Source: Falciphora oryzae (taxonomy: Eukaryota; Ascomycota; Sordariomycetes; Magnaporthales; Magnaporthaceae). Taken from it: 20,759 nucleotides of DNA. The notes beneath the pieces are model-generated. The model did not search any database, was not told the DNA's origin, and saw only the letters and a program-made list of their open reading frames with translations. The translations under genes and the position numbers were made by a program. This document shows positions 1 through 8,900 of the stretch, in pieces (positions within the stretch are counted from its first letter, which is position 1; each line of letters opens with the position of its first letter). The DNA lies in contig JNVV01000060.1 in the NCBI GenBank assembly GCA_000733355.1, positions 191,253 to 212,011 of the forward strand. The letters are read 5' to 3'.

Positions 1-324
1 CCACGGCCCGCACCCGAAGCTTTACAGCTGCACCGGAAGGTATTACAGCGGCTGATAGCCGCACGCACGGGGCACGGGGACTTCGACTGGTACCACCGAA
101 AGTTCCAGCACGAAAACGACAACCCGTGCCGCTGCGGAAGAAACAAGTCCCCCTCCCACCCTGTATATTGCAGGCTGGCTAAGGCGGTAGAAGACAAGTG
201 GCCTACAACGGACCCCTCCCCGGCTTTTGATAGGCCCGGATATTGGAAACGGCTATTGCAAAAGCCTCTCCTTTTTGCTTCGTTCGTTGAAGCTACCAAC
301 TACTACACTATCGCTGGGCGGTAG
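1..324 (+). pseudogene. C-terminal end of a Tad1-like LINE (non-LTR retrotransposon) ORF2, 5' cut by the window
   Basis: Frame 1 is open from base 1 to a TAG at 322-324, giving 107 residues with no start in the window. The segment contains a Cys/His cluster of the form C-x-C-x7-H-x3-C (CRCGRNKSPSHPVYC, residues about 43-57). This cluster is typical of the end of reverse-transcriptase/RNase H polyproteins in fungal Tad1-type LINEs. It is preceded by a GHGDFDWYHRKF-type motif and followed by a Trp/Tyr-rich tail. In the intact protein this region follows reverse transcriptase and RNase H and probably binds nucleic acid. No internal stop is visible here, so this copy is less decayed than the other elements in the window. 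Whether the whole LINE is intact cannot be judged because its 5' part lies outside. The LINE assignment rests on motif and layout, not on a search. Confidence 0.75.
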
Positions 325-825
325 TAACAGGGCATAAAAAGCCCGCATACAACCTATTTCCTATTCCCTTTTTCCTTTTTCCTTTTTCCTTTTTCCTTTT
401 TCCTTTTTCCTTTCATCTTTTCCTTTGTACTATTAGGACCAACAGTAGGCTCGTTGGTCCCCCGTATCTCCGGCCAGGCCCAGGGGGGGTCCCGAGGTCC
501 CTTCCGCCACACCCGGCCTTACTTTTCTTCCGGCACGTTGCCGGCCGACAGCGTCCACTACCACCAACAGCAGCGCTTACAGCGCCCTGGCGTTTATTCG
601 CCCTTTTTGCCGATTGCCCGCTCACCAACAAGGAGCGCCGGAATGCGGCCTGAACTCCGTGTGCCTTGGGCTTGCCCTATGGTTTGACTTTGTTAGCCGC
701 CTCGATAGCAACACGTAGCCTAGTGTCAAGCTTAGGTAGCGCTAGCACGTCGTATGCCCCTTGGGAGGCAGGGACTGGTAGATCCCGATTTTCCGACGTT
801 AAATAAACTCACTTACTCACTTACC
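325..825 (+). other. Probable LINE 3' untranslated region, ending in an ACTC/ACTT-rich tail
   Basis: No convincing coding region is seen. The stretch holds the heptamer array, a moderately GC-rich segment with no recognised motif, and an ACTCACTTACTCACTTAC tail at 807-824. Simple-repeat tails of this kind are common at the 3' ends of fungal LINEs. The exact 3' end of the element (after the heptamer array or after the ACTC tail) cannot be fixed without a second copy. Confidence 0.4.
367..413. repeat. (CCTTTTT)n heptanucleotide microsatellite
   Basis: Six complete CCTTTTT units occupy 367-408, followed by a partial unit to 413. The array begins 43 bases after the LINE stop codon, so it lies in the LINE 3' untranslated region or marks one of its 3' ends. 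Its sequence is unrelated to the TTAGGG telomere repeat. Confidence 0.9.
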
Positions 826-1300
826 GATATCGATCCCGCGGGTTTTCCGCCGTGGGGGCTTCCGGTGCCGCGCGCGATTTTCCGAAAAATTATTTTGTAT
901 GGGATTCCCAAAAAATCGACCCACAGCCACCAAACCCATCTCCGCGTTGGGCCTTCAAATCTGACTTGTGCAAATTGACTCCTGATCAATTCTGTGCAGG
1001 GTAAATGTGCAGGGTAAGCGAGTTAGGGCGACCCACAACGGCTGATTTGTGTGTTTAAGCATCTTACAGGGGCTATAAGCAGCCTTTAGGCTTCCGGTAG
1101 GTGCTGTAGATGCTGTGAGCCACCCCTAGGCACGCTATAAGCTCTGCCCGCTATTCCTGTGCACAACCCCACAACAGTACAGGGTAGATAATTTAAAGAG
1201 AGTAATGCAGGGTAGGTTGGGCCTATGCACCTAACATTAGCTGAATACATTAGTTCTTTTAACACCTTTTCACCCCACTTTGTTGATATCGATATCAGCA
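826..1300. other. Non-coding spacer with repeated TGCAGGGTA motifs
   Basis: No gene is recognised. The 12-mer TGTGCAGGGTAA occurs in near tandem at 993-1004 and 1006-1017, with related CAGGGTA motifs at about 1180-1186 and 1208-1214. I found no matching inverted copies, so a hAT-like or MITE origin is not supported. Confidence 0.4.
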
Positions 1301-1348
1301 TGCCACGAACAAATATCGAACCGGAAAAGGAATTTACAAAAAACGATA

Positions 1349-1389
1349 ACGTGGTTCACAAGCGAGTCGCGCACACAAGCGAGTCGCGC
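1349..1389 (+). repeat. Left terminal inverted repeat of the Pot2-type element
   Basis: These 41 bases match the reverse complement of 3169-3209 with one mismatch (position 14: G here, A in the right repeat read inward). They hold two exact 16-base direct repeats at 1357-1372 and 1374-1389, the likely binding sites for the N-terminal domain of the transposase. The element begins with ACGTGG directly after the duplicated TA. Confidence 0.95.
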
Positions 1390-1446
1390 GTTTTCCATCG
1401 CGATTCGCGTCTCCCACTTCCAACCTTAATTTCTTAACAACCACAA

Positions 1447-3102
1447 ATGGCTTCGACATCCAAAGAAGCTAGGATTGTTTTTGCCATACGGGCAATCCAA
1501 TTTAATGCACAATTGAGTGTGCGAGAGGCAGCCAAAATCTACGACGTTCTTGAATTTACGTTACGCGACCGACGCCGCGGCCGATTTGCTCGACGCGACA
1601 GCATACCCAAATCCCGGAAATTGACGGAATCCGAAAAGGAGGCGTTTGTTAAGTATATACTCGAGCTGGATTCTCGCGCATTTCCTCCCCGGCCTTTTGG
1701 TGTTGAAGATATGGCCAACCGACTGCTCGCCGAACGCGACGCGCGCGCCGTCGGTAAGAACTGGGTCGCGAACTTCGTCAAACGCCGCGCAGAGCTCGGC
1801 ACGCGCTGGATTCGAAAGTACGATTACCAAAGGGCCAAATGCGAAAATCCCAAGCTTGTTTCTGCATGGTTCGACCTTGTGCGGAACACTGTGGCCAAAT
1901 ATGGCATCCTGGATGACGATATTTATAACTTCGACGAAACCGGCTTCCTTATGGGCATGATCGCCGCCGTTATGGTCATTACAACGTCGGAAGGCCGTGG
2001 CAAAGCAAAGCTGGTCCAGCCTGGCAACCGGGAATGGGCTACAGTCATCCAAGGGGTTAATTGTTGCGGTTGGGCGATCCCCCTTTTTATTATCGTTAAA
2101 GGGCAGTACCACCTAGCCAATTGGTATTCGGAAACCGACCTTCCACGCAATTGGGTTATCGCAACGAGTTCTAACGGGTGGATTACGAACGAGCTCGGCC
2201 TGGAATGGATCCAACATTTCGACAAACACATTGCGTCGCGCACGAAAGGCCCCTATCGTCTGTTAGTGCTGGACGGATACGAAAGCCATTATTCGACGGA
2301 TTTCGAGCTTTATTGCCAAGAATATAACATTATTACGCTTTGCATGCCTCCGCATTCGTTTCATTTCCTTTAACCGTTTGACGTCGGGTGCTTCGGCCCA
2401 ATGAAGCGGGCGTACGGTCAACAAATCGAAAACCTGATGAGGTTATACGTTAGCTACGTGACCAAAGTCAAGTTCCTTTCGGCGTTTAAAGCGGCATTTT
2501 TTAACTTTATAACCGAAAGAAACATCCGAGGAGGCTTTCGAGGGGCTGGCTTTGCTCCTTTTAATCCGGATTCGGTTTTGGAAAAGCTGGATGTGAGGCT
2601 ACGGATTCCAATTCCCCCAAGGACGCCCCTGAACGACCCCGAACCTTGGACTTCCAAAACGCCCCGGACAGCCAGGGAAGCAATTTCGCAATCCGAACAC
2701 ATTAAAACTCGGATTTCCAATTACCAAAGCAGCTTTCCGACATCTATGCTAGCGGTTGTGGACCAGTTTGCGAAAGGGGCCAGGGCAATCATGCATCGGG
2801 TCAACCTTTTGGAGGAAGAGTGCTCTAAATTACGAAGGGCGAACGAAGCACTAAGCAAACGCCGGAGGGCCAAAAAAACACGTGTCCGACTAGGAGGGTC
2901 ACTTACCATCGACGAAGTACGAAATGTTTTGGACCAGCAGGAGCTGGATGGATAGTTACAGCAAGAAATGCGCGACTATGGGGGTTAGGAAAGGAAGGCC
3001 ACAACGACTCGTCGGCGATGTGGCATTTGCGGCAAGACCGGATACAATGCGCGCACCTGTCAGGAAGAAGTAGAGATGTCCGATGTATATAGTTCCGAGT
3101 AG
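1447..3102 (+). pseudogene. Pot2/Fot1-type transposase, three premature stop codons
   Basis: A single frame runs from ATG 1447 to TAG 3100-3102 (551 sense-length codons), broken only by TAA 2371-2373, TAG 2953-2955 and TAG 2986-2988, with no frameshift. Domains in order are a psq-type helix-turn-helix (about residues 5-50), a CENP-B/Tc5-type DNA-binding domain (about 60-125, with FPPRPFGVEDMANRLL), and a DDE_1 catalytic domain. The acidic residues are visible: Asp in NFDETGF, Asp in VLDGYESH, and the third Asp in PFDVGCF just after the first stop. The first stop therefore separates the third catalytic Asp from the other two, and this copy cannot make an active enzyme unless read through. A C-terminal zinc-knuckle-like stretch (CGICGKTGYNARTC) has Tyr where a CCHC knuckle has His. 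The stops and the His-to-Tyr change all fit CpA-to-TpA transitions. Confidence 0.93.
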
Positions 3103-3168
3103 TTTGAATGGAGTCCTGGCGTTGTTAGGTTGGTATGCGCGTTAATTAACCGGAGGTCGGGTGTGGGT

Positions 3169-3209
3169 GCGCGACTCGCTTGTGTGCGCGACTCGTTTGT
3201 GAACCACGT
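3169..3209 (-). repeat. Right terminal inverted repeat of the Pot2-type element
   Basis: Reverse complement of 1349-1389 with a single transition, seen as C to T on the plus strand and lying in the outer of the two 16-base repeats. It ends in CCACGT and is followed by the TA target duplication. Confidence 0.95.
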
Positions 3210-3607
3210 TAAACCTAACCGCGTTAAATATATTAATAGCAGCGACCAACTTCGAAAAAACCGACGGCATATATTAAATTATGCTTGTTATGCTCGCTGC
3301 CCGGAAAAAGGTCGGTAATAGAGCAATTTCCGCAAAAAAATAAACGCCCGTTATCGTAAAAATCGAACGAACCGGCAATTGCTACGATTATCGCTTAGCG
3401 ACAGTCCTTTTTGGTAAGGAGCCGAAAAGCGAGCAATTGTTTATCGTTGGAAAAATCCGTAAGGTCGCGTAATTTTCGAAAAAAGCTAGCGGGATATGCA
3501 AGCAGCTAAAGCGTCAGATAAGGCCAAGCCGGAGCCATTTTAAAAAAAAAAAAGGAATAGCGGATCGGAAATAAACGCGCGCGCGTACGTTCAAAGCCGC
3601 AAATAGG

Positions 3608-4103
3608 TGTAACAGACTGTAGCCCCCTAAGGGAAAAGGTCACGCCTGTAGGGAAAGGAAATCTCAGAGGTTTAGCAGCTTAACAGTGCAGGGCTCGACA
3701 AGTGTATATTGATAAGAAAACAAAAACGATTGCTTGCCCTCCAAACCCCCTTTACAGGAGGTCCTTCGGGCCCTTCTTATACACAGTCCTTCGGCTGCCG
3801 TCGGCCTGCCGTCGGCATGCCTCCTTTTTCCGCGGCGCCCGTACGGGTCCGGATATGCTCTATCCCGAATTAACGCTTCAGGGCTTAAATGTGTCATGTA
3901 AGGATCCCAGCGCGTTACAACCCTTTGGGTCTGACTCTTCTCAAACAGCACGTCGTATGCGCCACCTTATTGGCTGGCTGATATCGTGCTCGCGGTCGCG
4001 TTGGGTTGGCGGGTGCTAATCGCCAAAGCCGTTGGCGGGCGAGGGCGTGAGCGTGGCTGGCTGATATCGCGCCCGCGGGCGCGTTGGGTCGGCGGGTGTT
4101 ACA
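3608..4103. mobile_element. Solo LTR (496 bp), family 2, with ATAGG target duplication
   Basis: The sequence begins TGTAACA and ends TGTTACA, the usual TG...CA form of LTR ends, and is flanked by exact 5-bp duplications ATAGG (3603-3607 and 4104-4108). Copy B has one unduplicated ACAGG at the matching site (17302-17306). The internal sequence resembles the second solo LTR at 18637-19157, for example GGGCCCTTCTTATACAC. No coding sequence is present, so recombination between two LTRs has removed the body of the element. It is more AT-shifted than its partner at 18637. The orientation of the parent element is unknown. Confidence 0.88.
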
Positions 4104-4864
4104 ATAGGTTCCAGACCACTGTTTGCTCGTTATCAGCGAAACCGAAAAGCTAACGCCGGACGGCGGCGTTATTTTCGTAATCGTAAAACATAGCTTAAAA
4201 AAAGTTAGCTTACGCCTGAAACGAGCGTACTAAAAAAGGGGACGAAAACGAATAAAACGTATAAATAAGCGTGCGGTCGAAAGCGAGCGCCTGATAAAAA
4301 GGAAAAAAAAAGCTCCAGGTGCAAATCGAACGGATATTTTGCAACGCTAGCGCCAAAAAACAAGGAAGTGAAAGGCGCGAGTGCAGGATGGATGCAAACC
4401 ACGCTAGCGCAAACGCAAACGGGCAAATAGGTCGAAGCGTTTGTGTAGGACTAAACGCAAGCCGAAGGCATAAAAGGCAGGTAGGTAAAATAACAACAAG
4501 TTGTGCGGTTATTATTGTTAAAAAAAAAAAAAAAACAAAGGGCGGCGAAACCGGAAAGGAAAAATAGCCTATTAGCCGATCGCACCTGTCGTTGCCGTAA
4601 GCCGGACCCACCGACCCCCGCACCTGCCGTCGCCCGGGCCCTACCGGAATTCCCCCGGGCTTACCGTCGCTATAAAAATAAAGCTATTCCGAACCCACTT
4701 CCCGCCAAATCCATTATAATCCAACCAGGCCGCCGTTTAAATTTTATAGTTACCCACCAAAAACGTTCTTTCCTATCCCCGGCGGTGCACCAAAAGTTAT
4801 ATTCTTAAAAGCAAAAAGCGTCCCCGACCCTGCAACCAGTTACGCCGATTTCAGGACCAAAGAT

Positions 4865-4934
4865 AGACCCTAGCGAGATTTGAACTCGCGATTCCCGCTA
4901 AACGGAAGAGCCAATGCCATTGCACCACGAGGTC
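4865..4934 (-). ncRNA. tRNA-like sequence, probably a decayed tRNA gene or tRNA-derived segment
   Basis: Read on the minus strand, 70 bases show an acceptor-like GACCTCG/TAGGGTC pairing with one mismatch and two wobbles, an A-box match (TGGTGCAATGG) and a T arm GCGAG-TTCAAAT-CTCGC with perfect stem pairing and B-box-like core. The middle hairpin CTTCC-GTTTAGC-GGGAA would present anticodon TTA. The D stem pairs poorly and the variable region is only two bases, so a functional tRNA is unlikely. It lies inside retroelement copy A and has no counterpart in copy B, so it arrived separately. A tRNA-derived short element (SINE head) is an alternative. Confidence 0.3.
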
Positions 4935-5000
4935 TGGCGTAAGTCGAAAGGAGATCCCCCATCGCGCTATAAAAAGGCGTTACCGAGACGTTAACGCCCT

Positions 5001-5013
5001 AGAGGGGGGATAG
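5001..5013 (+). promoter_or_regulatory. Polypurine tract of retroelement copy A
   Basis: AGAGGGGGGATAG lies directly before the TGTAAA that starts the LTR and is identical in copy B (17810-17822). A purine run at this place primes plus-strand DNA synthesis in LTR retrotransposons, which fixes both the orientation and the LTR start. Confidence 0.75.
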
Positions 5014-5293
5014 TGTAAAGAGGCCCGTGACAATAGAGAGGGCCGCCATAGGGGGAGGTCCCCAGCCTCCCTCCGCGAGGCTGCGCCACGCGGGGGGCTC
5101 GGCCCCCGGGGCACGTGACCGGGCCCCCAGGGGCCACGCTACTTAGGCAGATTGGTTAAGGCAATCCGGCGATTGCAACAACCAAGCTGAAGTTGTTGTA
5201 TCTACCCTATAGTAATATAGGACCTCTGCCCCTCGAGTACCGTCTAGTATCATCGTTATCACCTCGTACAGGCCTTCGGCTTACCCCGTGACA
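5014..5293 (+). repeat. 3' LTR of retroelement copy A (280 bp)
   Basis: Begins TGTAAAGAGGCCCG after the polypurine tract and ends CCCCGTGACA. Copy B has the same ends at 17823 and 18099. The last 60 bases, including CGTACAGGCCTTCGGCTTAC, are nearly identical between copies. The following five bases are CCCAG, but no upstream LTR is present to test for a target duplication. Confidence 0.8.
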
Positions 5294-5993
5294 CCCAGCC
5301 ATCGCCGTTGGTGGGCGTATTTCGCCTTTTCCGTCCGCATAAATCAGTGTTTGTATTTTTGGCCCGCTGATTTCCACTACCTTCAGCCGAGACTCGAAGT
5401 ATACAAAGCACCGCCGGGGTGCAGAGGTTAAGGTGTGTGGTACTGCTGGAGCGCCGGAGCGAGTCGGGGGGGTGGTGCCGTTGCCGATACTGCTGCCGCT
5501 GTCGAAATGTGCCGGGCGAACTGGAGATTAGTTTTGCACATTTTTAAAAATACATAAGCCCTTATTCTGAAAGAGTTAAAACGTTTTGTTATTTGTCATT
5601 AAAAGGTACACTCATCTGTTCCTCCACAGATATGCCGACAGGGTTTGGGAAAAAAGATTGCCCTCCTATTTGGCCTTGCTTAAAATGGTGGGCGGAACCT
5701 GAACTGGGCCTGGCAAATTTCAGCGGCCTGCCAAGTGCACGGACGAAAAAGTGTGGCCAATGGCCACGCTTTTCAGTCCGTGCACTCGACAATGGGGCTC
5801 CCTGCAAATCTGAACTAATCACAACAACCCCTTCCTTCGCCCGCTCCGTCCCGATTGAACCTGCGCACCACTTTGAATCGTGAGACCCTGAAACCAGCCC
5901 TAGGCAACTTAGGAGCCGCCCACAGATTGATTGAATTTACTCGGGGCCCACCAAACACTGGAAGAGAGTCCCGGGAAACGTCTTCCAAAGGAG
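5294..5993. other. Spacer between the copy A LTR and the JmjC gene
   Basis: No gene is recognised. The stretch contains a near-perfect inverted repeat at 5735-5785, listed separately. The part next to 5994 is the 3' flank of the minus-strand JmjC gene. Confidence 0.4.
5735..5785. repeat. Inverted repeat with 25-bp arms and a 1-base spacer
   Basis: Arms 5735-5759 and 5761-5785 match at 22 of 25 positions, beginning GTGCACGGAC on each strand. Transcribed or extruded, this would form a long, almost loopless hairpin. It may be a small MITE-like relic or an unrelated palindrome. No flanking target duplication was recognised. Confidence 0.75.
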
Positions 5994-8900
5994 CTAACTC
6001 AAGGCGTTCTGATTCTCCGACAGTAGCCCGAGAACCCGGTCGATATGCGTCGTATCTGGCTCTTCACGACCAAGGGTTTCTAGAATCATGGTTCGAAACT
6101 CTCTGCCCATGGTCGCGAAGGTTTTGGCTTTCGGGTCGCTTTTGAGCTTCTCGCGCAGTTCTCCTATTTCCTTATCCGCCAGTCTCTCAACATGTCCCAG
6201 GGCAGCATCGGAACCCGCCAGACCACCGCAAGACATGAATGGCAGATAGTCCTCGCCTATTTTCAGAAACTTGCGCAGTCGTTTCAGCTTGGTCCTGAAC
6301 GCGTCGTCCGAAAGGCCTTTGCGGAGGCCGGCTCTGACTTCGTCGGAGAGTGCTCGTGGTAGCTGTTTTACCTTCACGGGTCCGTCATACATGCCCCCAG
6401 GCACCCTGTCGTACAACTTCCGGAGGCCATGGGTTGCCAGTACAACGCCCACTATTTTGCAGATTTCCGCTTTTTCCTCCAAATCCCACCCGAGTTCCAA
6501 GTACTTGGATGCCTCGGGCGTGGCATCGTCGGGTCGGATTCGCCTGTTGGCCAAGGTTGGCAAGACGAGAGAAGAGCGCCACTCTTTCCATGATGCTGCG
6601 TAGCGCCCGATCCGCTCTATTGCGTGTGGACCAGTCAACTCCTCTGCTATGGCCTGGGGAGATGGAGTCCTTTTTTTCTGCTTCGCTGGTGGCTCGTCTT
6701 GCAGCCCGTCTTGCCCGTCCTCTGGTTCGTGTGATCCCAAGTTTCCCTGTCCAGTGTGTCTTGCTAACCCTCGCTCGCCTGCGGAGCGTTTCCTCTTTTG
6801 GGGGCCCCTTGAGGAGCCCATGGAATCCTTGGCAGGCGCAGGGCGCAAAGTGGCGACTTGCTTTGAGGACCGCCGTAGGGCAGAACCAGCCTCCTCACCA
6901 CCAGCAGGGATAGTCTCCGCCTCGGGGGGGAAGACTAGATCGCGCGTGATCGGCTCCTGATATTTGTGGCAGCGTCTATTGCAGGGCTTGTACCCCTCTG
7001 GATAAGTGTACGTCTGATCGGCGTAGTTGACGGCTTCGGCCAGAGTGGGCGTCATGCTGAATCCAGAGTGGTGGGCGCCCGTGTAGAGGACAACCATCTG
7101 CCCAGCCTCCTGCATGAAACCTATCGTCGGGACGCCTTCGTTCCGCAGGCGCTTGATTCCGCAATGCAACGCTTGGTGCCGCAGGAATTGGTCATGGTCC
7201 GCCTTCAGCCCTAGTACGTTGCTGAACGCCTCAGTTGCATTGTCGAATGATCCTGGCTCGCTAACAAACCACACTTTCCGCCCGCGGTAGAGGTGATTGA
7301 TGGCGCCCAGCTTCAAGTCTTCGGAGTGCCACGCAAATGGTGCGTCCTTCGTCCCTCGGTAGGCGGTTGGAGTGTGGAGTCCGGGTACACCTTCCCGAGG
7401 CAGTTTGTTACCTCGGATGCGCCAGATTGGGCTTTCCAAAGGCAGGAGAGCATCCCCGCGTTCTTCGGCAGAGTGTGCTGGGATGTCCGTCTCGTAAGCA
7501 ACACCCACGATGCTTTCGGAACGCTCCTCGAAAGCTTTCCGGATGCGCCTCTCATACTCCTCGATGACGGCATCAAGGTCGGAATCGACATTGCTTGGAT
7601 CGTTATCCAAAGAGGGAAGGGGTTGTGTTGCGTTCGAGGTGTAGAGCCGCCAAAAGTCGTCCTTTACCGGCTCCGGCTTGTAGATTGTACATGTTTTTCT
7701 CTGAACCGGCTGTGCAGGAAGCACTGGTCGACGCTCCTCCGGGGTGTTGATAATGAATGCACCTTGAATCCGTGCTCCAAGCTCCTCAGCGACAGTGAAA
7801 AGCAAAGGGCTGCCATCTTCCGGACCTTCTTTGAGGTCCGAATATTGGTCCGGTGTCGGCTCGAGCACCAAGATCTTGCCGCCGTGGCAGGGCATCCATT
7901 GGTATTTCACGCCGTTATGAACGTCGTGGGAAGCGGCCGGGTTGTTGTTGTTGCCTTGGCCAGACAGGGGCGGGGGTATTGGTCTGGGTTGAACTCGGGA
8001 AACCTCGTCAGGATTGGAAGGCGATGGTGAAGCAGCCAGTGCATTCGTTGCTGGCACTGGTCCGTTAGGGAGAGGTTTTCGGGGTTGCTTTCCCAGTGGG
8101 AGGAATTGAGCCGAAGTGAGAAGTGCGACCGACTGGGGAGGCTGGAGAGCAGAGCCATCGCCCGGAGGGCCTTCGACCGTGGCTTCATCTCCTTGCTGGA
8201 TGGCAGATCCCGGTAGACCTGCGGCCAAAAGGCCGTCAGCTATAGGTGTTTGCGTGTCGGCAGTCGATGTAGTCGCGCCGCAAGAATTGTGCTGAGGGCC
8301 CCGTGAGGCTCCAGATATGGCCGCTTCGTTGTTCCAGACCCAGTGTTTTAACAGCAGTTCGAGGTAAAACGATCGCACCAAGTATTGGTTGCCTTGGGGG
8401 GTTACTTCCCCGAAGTAGGATCGAACGGCTGTCAAACATTGAAGCAGACAGGTGTTGCTGGCATAATCGCCAAGCTGAAAAGAAATAAAATGAAGGTTAG
8501 AAAATATATCGACCAAGTTTTCGAGGGCTCTCCTTACCTCTCTTCGAAAGTCCTCCAGTCCAATGTCCAAGACTTTTTCAGACTCCATTCTCAGCTTGTT
8601 TGCCAGGGCTTTATCCATTCCCCAATGTATAAATTTCCCCGACTTTTTCCCCAGTATCCCCCCTCGTCCACCTCTGCTTTTTCCCTGCAAGTTCCTCACC
8701 GTTTCCTCCCTCCAGTCGACAATGGCCACAACGAAATGATTAGGCTTGTCCCCCGAGAGTTGACGCCCATCCTGAACATGACAGAGGATGACAGCAAAGC
8801 ATCCATTCTTCTTCAACCCGCCAAGCTCACGAACACGCGAGCGGTCAATCACGGGCCAGGATTTCATAGAGCAAACTTCATGGAACACCCCAGCCCCAAT

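Larger units (their letters stand above)
1349..3209 (+). mobile_element. Pot2-like: Pot2-type (Fot1/pogo, Tc1-mariner) DNA transposon, complete but inactivated
   Basis: The element is 1861 bp long, bounded by 41-bp terminal inverted repeats with one mismatch and flanked by a TA duplication (1347-1348 and 3210-3211). Each terminus contains two direct copies of the 16-mer CACAAGCGAGTCGCGC. Pot2 of Magnaporthe is known as an element of about 1.86 kb with TIRs of about 43 bp, 16-bp direct repeats inside the TIRs and TA target duplications, and this copy matches that architecture closely. Pot2 relatives occur in several Sordariomycetes, so this does not prove the species. The element sits inside retroelement copy A, and copy B has the uninterrupted TA at 16914-16915. 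The transposase is broken by three stop codons. Confidence 0.93.
1301..5293 (+). mobile_element. Ty3/Gypsy chromovirus copy A: 5'-truncated 3' part, with two nested insertions
   Basis: Removing the Pot2 element (1349-3209) and the solo LTR (3608-4103) leaves a sequence that aligns with copy B at about 16870-18099. Shared landmarks are ACCGGCAAT at 3370-3378, GACGGCGGCGTTAT near 4159, an identical 13-base polypurine tract and the LTR. The left boundary is approximate: similarity to copy B fades upstream of about 1316. Copy A carries roughly 240 bp (about 4212-4455) that copy B lacks. From about 4690 to 4960 it does not resemble B and holds a tRNA-like sequence. Copy A differs from B mainly by C-to-T and G-to-A changes and is clearly the more decayed copy. 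It contains the start of the antisense reading frame that is better preserved in B, including its CGNC motif at about 3332-3343. Confidence 0.75.

Noticed and set aside
367..413. CCTTTTT repeats as a telomere or subtelomere array
   Set aside because: The unit is not TTAGGG-like, and it follows a LINE stop codon, so it is a LINE 3' feature.
993..1214. CAGGGTA repeats as ends of a hAT or MITE element
   Set aside because: All copies have the same orientation, and no terminal inverted repeats or target duplication were found.
1561..2112. Minus-strand open frame inside the Pot2 element
   Set aside because: It lies opposite the transposase, whose catalytic motifs are clear on the plus strand.
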